8,960 nt of DNA from Microcaldota archaeon (GTDB taxonomy: Archaea; Micrarchaeota; Micrarchaeia; Anstonellales; Bilamarchaeaceae), in the NCBI GenBank assembly GCA_023247345.1, contig JAHFGR010000041.1, positions 1-8,960 of the forward strand, written 5' to 3'. The position numbers were made by a program, and so were the translations under genes. This document shows positions 4,625 to 8,960 of this stretch, piece after piece. The notes under the pieces were generated by a model. That model did not search any database. It worked only from the letters and a program-made list of their open reading frames with translations, and had not been told where the DNA came from. How positions within the stretch are numbered: position 1 is the stretch's first letter; each line of letters opens with the position of its first letter.

Positions 4625-4801
4625 TTAAACAGCATATTGATCTTTTGTTATTACATCAACGCCTTGTACGGCTCGCCTATAATCACCATACGGATCTAAA
4701 GACTTAAAAGGCATCGGGTGCGCTGAAATAGAAATTCGATTGCAATGAAATTTTTCCAGAGTGTATCTCTTGCAAACAGAACAAAAACGCATCTTTTTCA
4801 T
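4625..4801 (-). CDS. nop10: H/ACA ribonucleoprotein protein Nop10, variant zinc site
   Basis: 58 residues. CSVCKRYTLE (Cys7, Cys10), an AHP segment and DPYGDYRR (residues 36-43) identify Nop10, the small subunit that binds Cbf5 in H/ACA guide RNPs that make pseudouridine. Archaeal Nop10 normally has a four-cysteine knuckle, C-x2-C then C-x2-C. Here Cys20 is followed by Asn-Arg-Ile, so the fourth cysteine is absent. The C-terminus continues about 14 residues past the YRR helix. The ATG directly follows the aIF2-alpha stop (TAAATG), implying coupled translation. A second ATG three codons in (4792) is possible. The position between aIF2-alpha and PAC2 is the conserved archaeal arrangement. Confidence 0.9.
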   Translation of the reverse strand: MKKMRFCSVCKRYTLEKFHCNRISISAHPMPFKSLDPYGDYRRAVQGVDVITKDQYAV

Positions 4802-5554
4802 TTATTCACTTCTTTCAAAACTAAGATCACAGGTATTTTTCTGTGCAAAACTTTTTATATGTTCTATTGTAGTTGCAAGGGATTTTTCTGCATCTTTGTA
4901 ATTGTCGCTAGTAATAGAAATTTTATAACGAGGAGCGCCTAAGTAGCTAATAGATATGCTCTTCTTATTTAGACTAAGTGCATCTTTTATTTTTTCTACT
5001 CCATCACCACTATAGCAAGTTAGAGAAAGAACTCCGGATACTTCCATAACTGCCTTTTTTATGTTCTTTTTAGCAGTTTCAACTATTGCGCTTTTAAGAC
5101 TTGCTGGAACATCAAGGCCATCTATGGATTTTTCATCTTCGAATGCGGATTGAAAACAACTGAATAAATCGCCAAAGTGCTCTGTTAGCAATTTCTTTGC
5201 ATCTTCGTAGCTTAGCTTAATTTTTGATTCTGATAAAGCGCGTTCTAAAAGTTTTTCTGCCCTTTTTTCTGAGCTAACCTGCTCTTGCTTTTTCCTCTTT
5301 TCCTCTTCATTAACGCGCTTTAAAGAGACGTCAACCTGATTTTTCTGTTTGTCAACGTGATATATTTTTACAGTTAGCCTCTGGCCTTCAGAGATAAATT
5401 CATGTATATTTTTTATCCAACGCGGAGCAACTTCGCTCACGTGTAAGAAGGCTTCCAAATTATTATACTCTGGCAGGATACAAAATGCGCCATAAGGTAG
5501 GATTTTTTTTATTATCGCGATAACAAGTTCGTCTTGTTCTGGTAAATTATCCAT
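4802..5554 (-). CDS. eif2a: Translation initiation factor aIF2, alpha subunit
   Basis: 250 residues, close to the usual ~265. The N-terminal S1/OB domain (about 1-80) has ELVIAIIKKILPYGAFCIL, then EAFLHVSEV and QVDVSLKRV, the hallmark of IF2-alpha. A Lys/Glu-rich segment leads into the helical domain (about 95-165) and a C-terminal alpha/beta domain with PRYKISITSDNYKDAE. With the beta and gamma subunits it brings initiator Met-tRNA to the ribosome; the C-terminal domain contacts gamma. The start ATG is five bases after the S27e stop; the nearest purine-rich box (GAGG within the S27e end) is rather far, so initiation is probably coupled. It overlaps nop10 end-to-start with no gap. Confidence 0.92.
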   Translation of the reverse strand: MDNLPEQDELVIAIIKKILPYGAFCILPEYNNLEAFLHVSEVAPRWIKNIHEFISEGQRLTVKIYHVDKQKNQVDVSLKRVNEEEKRKKQEQVSSEKRAEKLLERALSESKIKLSYEDAKKLLTEHFGDLFSCFQSAFEDEKSIDGLDVPASLKSAIVETAKKNIKKAVMEVSGVLSLTCYSGDGVEKIKDALSLNKKSISISYLGAPRYKISITSDNYKDAEKSLATTIEHIKSFAQKNTCDLSFERSE

Positions 5555-5559
5555 TGAGA

Positions 5560-5724
5560 TTAATCAGCCTCTTTGGTTATTTTTCCAAAAATAACTGCTT
5601 CTCCGCCAGAAGGCTCGGCAATTTTATTATTACAACCACTGCAATTTATAGAAGAAGTTACATGACTAAATAATACCATTTCTGTCCCGCATTTACATTT
5701 TACTTTTAAAAATTTGCCCGCCAT
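5560..5724 (-). CDS. rps27e: Small-subunit ribosomal protein S27e
   Basis: 54 residues: KFLKVKCKCGTEMVLFSHV, then SSINCSGC and AEPSGGEA, ending GKITKEAD. The FSH, AEPxGG and second CxxC are characteristic of archaeal S27e, a zinc-ribbon protein of the 30S subunit. The first knuckle is Cys10-Lys-Cys12, one residue shorter than the usual CxxC, which was checked codon by codon. GGGTG lies nine bases before ATG. It sits 22 bases after rpl44e and five bases before aIF2-alpha, the standard archaeal order. Confidence 0.93.
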   Translation of the reverse strand: MAGKFLKVKCKCGTEMVLFSHVTSSINCSGCNNKIAEPSGGEAVIFGKITKEAD

Positions 5725-5746
5725 ATTAATACACCCATAGTTTCTA

Positions 5747-6028
5747 TTATGATTTTAACTCAACCTTTTTATTCGTCCTTCCTGAAAGAACTTTTTCGTG
5801 CTTTTTTTTGCATTTTGAACATTCGAGCATGAGTTTTTGTCTTTTACCCTGTTTTTTTACGGTTTTTTCGCCAGCGCGCTTGCCACCGTGGCCTTCCAAA
5901 CTTCGATTGTGTGCTCTATTGCCAACAGCAAGAGTCCTGGCCTTGCCTTTGCTAGCTACTTTTACTTTATGCACTTCATGATGCCTGCAAAAGGGGCAAT
6001 AAGTATTAACTTCTTTTGGAAATTTCAT
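5747..6028 (-). CDS. rpl44e: Large-subunit ribosomal protein L44e
   Basis: 93 residues, normal family length. YCPFCRHHEVHKV (Cys11, Cys14) and LECSKCKKKH near residue 70 form the zinc site, separated by a Gly/Lys/Arg-rich stretch that reaches into the rRNA near the E site. GGTGA at 6039-6035 is six bases before ATG 6028, so the start is firm. It is the promoter-proximal gene of a five-gene unit with S27e, aIF2-alpha, nop10 and the PAC2 gene, which links ribosome production, initiation and rRNA modification. Confidence 0.95.
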   Translation of the reverse strand: MKFPKEVNTYCPFCRHHEVHKVKVASKGKARTLAVGNRAHNRSLEGHGGKRAGEKTVKKQGKRQKLMLECSKCKKKHEKVLSGRTNKKVELKS

Positions 6029-6107
6029 ATTATATCACCATACAGCAAATAAGATAGACTAATCATAAAAAATATTATAAAATTGTAATAAACCTGTATG
6101 GCGTAGG

Positions 6108-6116
6108 GTTTAAAAA
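6108..6116 (-). promoter_or_regulatory. TATA box for the L44e-S27e-aIF2-alpha-Nop10-PAC2 unit
   Basis: TTTTTAAAC on the minus strand, about 80 bases before the L44e start. A second AT-rich run (TTTTATAAT near 6072-6080) is closer and could be the functional box with a short leader. One of the two is likely used. Confidence 0.45.
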
Positions 6117-6121
6117 CTAAA

Positions 6122-6631
6122 CTAAATTTGCTCTGCGAGATGCGATTTAAGTAGCCAGTCAGCCTCTTGGAAAGGAAGTGTGGTTTCTTCGCCTGTTCTA
6201 AACGGCCCATAAACATTATTATCTAAACCTTTATACTGTTCGACATCCTTGACAATTTTTATTTTTTTAATTCTGGCTATTTCGCTAGCTTCGGTTGATA
6301 ATACCTCCAAAACGTTATCGCGATATGTCTTTACAGTGGAGGAAATTGTATCAAACATTGTTCTTTCAGTTTCTGTTAGGCCATCGACAGCTTGACCGCG
6401 TAATGCTAATAGAACTAGCTTTTCTTCTCTTTTTGTCTGAATGGTAATTACTACTTTTTTTATGTTCTCGTACTCTTTTATTGCAAGAATGGATTTTGTA
6501 TCTAGTGCTTCCTCTCTCTTGTTTTGTAAAAATTCCGCAACTTGCTCATAAAATTTTTCATCTAACTTTGTAAGCGCTGCTGACTCCATTTCCTTTTTTT
6601 GAATTTCACGAAGAGAAGAATAAGATAACAT
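6122..6631 (-). CDS. gins51: GINS complex subunit, GINS51 (Gins15) type
   Basis: 169 residues from ATG 6631. The first ~110 residues are helical, beginning MLSYSSLREIQKKEM and containing LDEKFYEQVAEFL, as in the A domain of Sld5/Psf1-like proteins. The last ~30 residues (YGPFRTGEETTLPFQEADW followed by LLKSHLAEQI) match the small C-terminal B domain. A-then-B order marks GINS51 rather than GINS23. GINS ties MCM helicase and Cdc45/RecJ-like protein together in the replisome. The frame stays open upstream to ATG 6838, but that extension translates the hairpin array; GAGG (6643-6640) eight bases before ATG 6631 and the family length favour the shorter start. It is separated from rpl44e by 93 bases with its own promoter. 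Confidence 0.82.
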   Translation of the reverse strand: MLSYSSLREIQKKEMESAALTKLDEKFYEQVAEFLQNKREEALDTKSILAIKEYENIKKVVITIQTKREEKLVLLALRGQAVDGLTETERTMFDTISSTVKTYRDNVLEVLSTEASEIARIKKIKIVKDVEQYKGLDNNVYGPFRTGEETTLPFQEADWLLKSHLAEQI

Positions 6632-6656
6632 TGAGAAAACCTCATTTTTCGAAATA

Positions 6657-6853
6657 TTTGTCGCGATTTTTTTGCCACACAATTGTCGTCGTGCGACAAC
6701 CTGATTGTCCAGTAGGACAATAGGTGCACGCGATTGTCGAGCGCGACAATGCGCACATTGTCCGATACGTCGGACAATTGTGTTGTTGCTTTTTTCTAGC
6801 AACAATCGCATGTGCATTTTGTTCGATGCGTCGAACAAACATGTCGCGACAAA
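6657..6853. repeat. Array of six hairpins and a palindrome in the GINS leader
   Basis: Perfect stems occur at 6683-6699 (6 bp), 6704-6721 (7 bp, loop AGTA), 6733-6750 (7 bp, AGCG), 6757-6778 (9 bp, TACG), 6783-6805 (8 bp, loop TTTTTCT) and 6818-6839 (9 bp, TGCG), plus a 10-base palindrome TGTCGCGACA (6842-6851). The arms begin TTGT but then differ (TTGTCG, TTGTCC, TTGTTGC, TTGTTCGA), each with a matching complement. An outer inverted repeat TTTGTCGCGA (6657-6666)/TCGCGACAAA (6844-6853) encloses everything, and CACAATTGTC (6678-6687)/GACAATTGTG (6773-6782) offers an alternative long-range pairing. If transcribed with the GINS gene it forms a branched leader ending 13 bases before the ribosome binding site. 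Confidence 0.85.
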
Positions 6854-6867
6854 TCATATACGCACCC

Positions 6868-6875
6868 ATATAAAT
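6868..6875 (-). promoter_or_regulatory. TATA box upstream of the hairpin array and GINS gene
   Basis: ATTTATAT on the minus strand. An archaeal start about 25 bases downstream would fall near 6845, at the outer stem of the hairpin array, so the array would be the 5' leader of the GINS mRNA or a separate RNA. Confidence 0.45.
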
Positions 6876-6931
6876 ATTACAGCGAACTACAATATTAGTG
6901 CGCTATATTAAAAAAGCTAACTGCTGCACTT

Positions 6932-7717
6932 TCAAATTTCTTTCTTTTGGACTAGGTTTTCAAAGCCAAGTTTTTTTCCTTTTTCTTTCTTATTTTTGTC
7001 ATTTTTTTTCGCGAGTAAGTAGGCCACAGCATTTTCTTCTTTCTTCTTTCTTTTCTTCTTTGGCAATTTATCAGGTGTTTCTATGTTATATTGAGCAATT
7101 TTTTGCTTGGGTGTTTCTATTTGTTCGATAAGAAGTTTATCTTTTGCAGGGCCGATTTTTTCCTCGATTCTTGCTTTTTCCAATTCCTTTCTCTTTTTCT
7201 CGCTCTTTTCCTCTTCTTCCTTTACAAATTTCTTAACAACAAAACCGAAAAATTCGTTTAATTTTCTATGAACCGCTTCAACAATTTTAGCTTTTCTTGA
7301 TTTTTCCTCTTTTACCTTGTACATGGACATTGGCGGACCTTCGCCTCCAACAGTTTTCCATTCTTTTTTCTCTTCTTCCAAGCAAGTTGAACAGAGATGT
7401 TTGCCATTATAATAATAAACAGTTCGTAGCTCTCTGCCGCAGCGGTCGCAATGTTCTTCTATGATTTCCTCGCTAACGTAATGGTCTTTTCTTGTCTCGC
7501 TTCCTCGCTCTTCCATGCGCCTTTGTTCATCTTTAAGATCCATCATACAGTATTGACAAGTAAGCTGGCCGCGATATGTCTGGAGTTCTGATGCAGGCAA
7601 ATACATTCTACATTTCCAGCAAGGCGTATTCATACCATAAAATAAGCAACTACTGCAGTAAGCAAGACCATCACTTCCGTAGTCATGCGCTTCTGCGCCA
7701 CATCGAGTGCATTGCAT
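6932..7717 (-). CDS. Protein with three four-cysteine zinc sites and charged tail, unknown function
   Basis: 261 residues. The N-terminal 112 residues contain twelve cysteines as six CxxC pairs: 3/6, 21/24, 33/36, 54/57, 90/93 and 109/112. They make three likely treble-clef/LIM-like zinc modules, the third after a charged helical linker. From about residue 115 the protein is extremely rich in Lys and Glu, with predicted coiled-coil and a run KKKRKKK, which suggests contact with nucleic acid or a ribonucleoprotein. I do not recognise the family. There is no Shine-Dalgarno box. A CTTTTAAATT box (7745-7736) about 24 bases before ATG 7717 fits a leaderless mRNA. It lies between the GINS gene and a secreted protein, on the same strand. 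Confidence 0.75.
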   Translation of the reverse strand: MQCTRCGAEAHDYGSDGLAYCSSCLFYGMNTPCWKCRMYLPASELQTYRGQLTCQYCMMDLKDEQRRMEERGSETRKDHYVSEEIIEEHCDRCGRELRTVYYYNGKHLCSTCLEEEKKEWKTVGGEGPPMSMYKVKEEKSRKAKIVEAVHRKLNEFFGFVVKKFVKEEEEKSEKKRKELEKARIEEKIGPAKDKLLIEQIETPKQKIAQYNIETPDKLPKKKRKKKEENAVAYLLAKKNDKNKKEKGKKLGFENLVQKKEI

Positions 7718-7735
7718 AAGTTAAATTCTATGGGA

Positions 7736-7745
7736 AAATTTAAAA
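7736..7745 (-). promoter_or_regulatory. TATA box for the zinc-module gene
   Basis: CTTTTAAATT on the minus strand, centred about 24 bases before ATG 7717, with no ribosome binding site in between. The spacing indicates a leaderless transcript. Confidence 0.45.
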
Positions 7746-7758
7746 GTAGATTTGAAAA

Positions 7759-8960
7759 TCACTCTATTCGAATTACTTGCGGCTTTGATAGTGTATCTAC
7801 ACTAGATTGTACAAAATTTCTTATTGCATCTTCGAGCCTTGCGGTGTCATCTCTACTAGGTTCATGTTTCATAGCTTCTTTGATTGGTGCTTTTACTGCG
7901 CCCATAAATTGAGCTGTAATTGCATCAACTGCTCTTATTTTTTCTGTATCATCAAATTCCCTATTATCACCCGCATATGCTGAATAAAGTGCTTTTGTTT
8001 TTATCACGAGTTTAAATCTAAGATTAGTATTGCCTATAGAATAATCAATGCTACCGCGTGATCCGGCTCTGTCTGTTGATTCACCAAATGTTAATGTAGA
8101 TTCGTTTGTTTGCCCACCTCGTGATTCTGTTTCTAAATCTCTTTTAGTATGTTCAAATGCCCTTGTAAGACTATCTAAAACTCGACTTCTATTCCAATCT
8201 CTAATGCCTTTTCTTCTAATTTCGCTAGCAACGCGGTCGCTTATTTCTGTAGCTAATTCATGTGCTGATCTTGCGTTGAAATATGTTTGTGCGATTCTAA
8301 ATGATATAGTACCTTTGTTTCCAGCACCATCATCATAAGGAATCGGCGTACCAGTAAATGGCTCTTCACCTCGTTTAATGGTTCCAATATCAAAAGCAAC
8401 ATTATTAGATTTTGGTTCTTCTACTCGAGATGGCGGTGGTCGTGTAACTGGTCTTTCAATCATCGCAACTCCTGCTGCAGCCTGGGGCGCTGGTTGTGGT
8501 GCAGGACTTGGACTAGGTACGGGTGCTGGAATAAGTGCTGACTGCGCTAGCGGAACTGTTTGTGCAGGCGTTTGCCTCTCTGCCTCTTTTCTCATTGCAG
8601 CAAGCCTTGCATACGCTTCATCAAATCTTGCCTTCTTATACCCATTATAAGCTGCTTTATCGCCTTTTTTAGCTAATAGTTTTGCGAATTCTTCCTTGGC
8701 AAGCGTAAACTTAACTATTTCTCCATCATTGCCTCGAAATTCGAGTGTTAGGCTACCGTCGTCATTATTTGTTGTTTTAACTTCATTCTCACCAAGTTTT
8801 GAATAAGCTGCGGCTTGCGACCCAGTTAAGCGCTCGACAGTTATCGCATTAGCTCTAAATGGTATTAAAGTCAATAATAACGCTCCGGTTTCAAATGCCC
8901 GCACTAATGTTCGCTTAAAAGAAGAATTGTAGGAAGCAATAGACGGATTAGTTTGTCGAT
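7759..8960 (-). CDS. Secreted protein with Pro/Ala linker, unknown function (5' end outside window)
   Basis: The frame has no stop up to the right edge, giving at least 399 residues. A GTG at 8904 could start a 381-residue product, but no Shine-Dalgarno precedes it. The codons upstream encode a basic stretch (SFKRTLVRA) directly before a hydrophobic core (GALLLTLIPF) and RANA, which together look like one signal peptide with cleavage after ANA, so the true start is probably outside the window. After it comes a mixed region (~100 residues), a Pro/Ala/Ser linker (APVPSPSPAPQPAPQAAAG), and a C-terminal domain of about 200 residues rich in beta strands and polar helices, with few or no cysteines. 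I do not recognise the family. The Pro-rich linker suggests an extracellular domain held away from the membrane or envelope. Confidence 0.72.
   Translation of the reverse strand, partial: RQTNPSIASYNSSFKRTLVRAFETGALLLTLIPFRANAITVERLTGSQAAAYSKLGENEVKTTNNDDGSLTLEFRGNDGEIVKFTLAKEEFAKLLAKKGDKAAYNGYKKARFDEAYARLAAMRKEAERQTPAQTVPLAQSALIPAPVPSPSPAPQPAPQAAAGVAMIERPVTRPPPSRVEEPKSNNVAFDIGTIKRGEEPFTGTPIPYDDGAGNKGTISFRIAQTYFNARSAHELATEISDRVASEIRRKGIRDWNRSRVLDSLTRAFEHTKRDLETESRGGQTNESTLTFGESTDRAGSRGSIDYSIGNTNLRFKLVIKTKALYSAYAGDNREFDDTEKIRAVDAITAQFMGAVKAPIKEAMKHEPSRDDTARLEDAIRNFVQSSVDTLSKPQVIRIE

Noticed and set aside
6657..6853. CRISPR array
   Set aside because: The units are inverted repeats with variable arms and irregular spacing, not identical direct repeats with uniform spacers, and no cas genes are present.
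6657..6853. A fourth intron-bearing tRNA
   Set aside because: I searched both strands for an acceptor pair, T-loop and anticodon arm and found no consistent cloverleaf.

Overview
The window is archaeal. It carries protein families that only archaea (or archaea and eukaryotes) have: ribosomal L40e, L44e and S27e, aIF2-alpha, Nop10, a GINS subunit, a PAC2-family protein, an Mre11-type nuclease, and two pilin-like proteins with class III signal peptides. Shine-Dalgarno boxes (GAGG, GGTGA, GAGGTG), leaderless-looking starts behind TTTAAA/TTTATA boxes, small compact genes and an AT-rich composition suggest a small-genome archaeon. A DPANN lineage (Micrarchaeota/Diapherotrites/Aenigmarchaeota type) is my best guess, but no rRNA is present to prove it.

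Layout. 1-496 (-) is the 5' part of a multi-pass membrane protein. 510-730 (-) is tRNA-Ile(GAU) interrupted by three introns. 933-1010 (-) is a possible 25-residue membrane peptide. 1123-2223 (+) is mre11. 2233-2524 (-) is tRNA-Leu(UAG) with two introns. 2701-2853 (-) is rpl40e. 2949-3169 (+) is tRNA-Thr(UGU) with two introns. 3162-3805 (-) holds two class III signal peptide proteins. 3849-6028 (-), read from right to left, is a translation cluster: rpl44e, rps27e, aIF2-alpha, nop10, PAC2. 6122-6631 (-) is a GINS51-type replication gene preceded by a roughly 200-base array of stem-loops (6657-6853). 6932-7717 (-) is an unrecognised protein with three predicted four-cysteine zinc sites. 7759-8960 (-) is a secreted protein of unknown function that runs off the right edge.

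The most striking content is the tRNA set. All three tRNA genes are broken by introns in both the D-loop and the T-loop, and tRNA-Ile has a third at the canonical position 37/38. Removing the introns gives complete cloverleaves of 75, 84 and 72 nt with perfect acceptor stems, and several junctions show clear bulge-helix-bulge splice sites. The T-loop cut falls at 58/59 in all three, exactly in two of them and to within about 1 nt in tRNA-Leu. Such repeated noncanonical placement implies a broad-specificity splicing endonuclease. The introns are packed with hairpins.

The second noteworthy object is the stem-loop array before the GINS gene. It has six hairpins plus a palindrome whose arms share a TTGT start but otherwise co-vary, enclosed by a 10-bp inverted repeat. 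The same TTGTC/GACAA hairpin type occurs inside the T-loop intron of tRNA-Thr, so the two may belong to one family of small structured elements.
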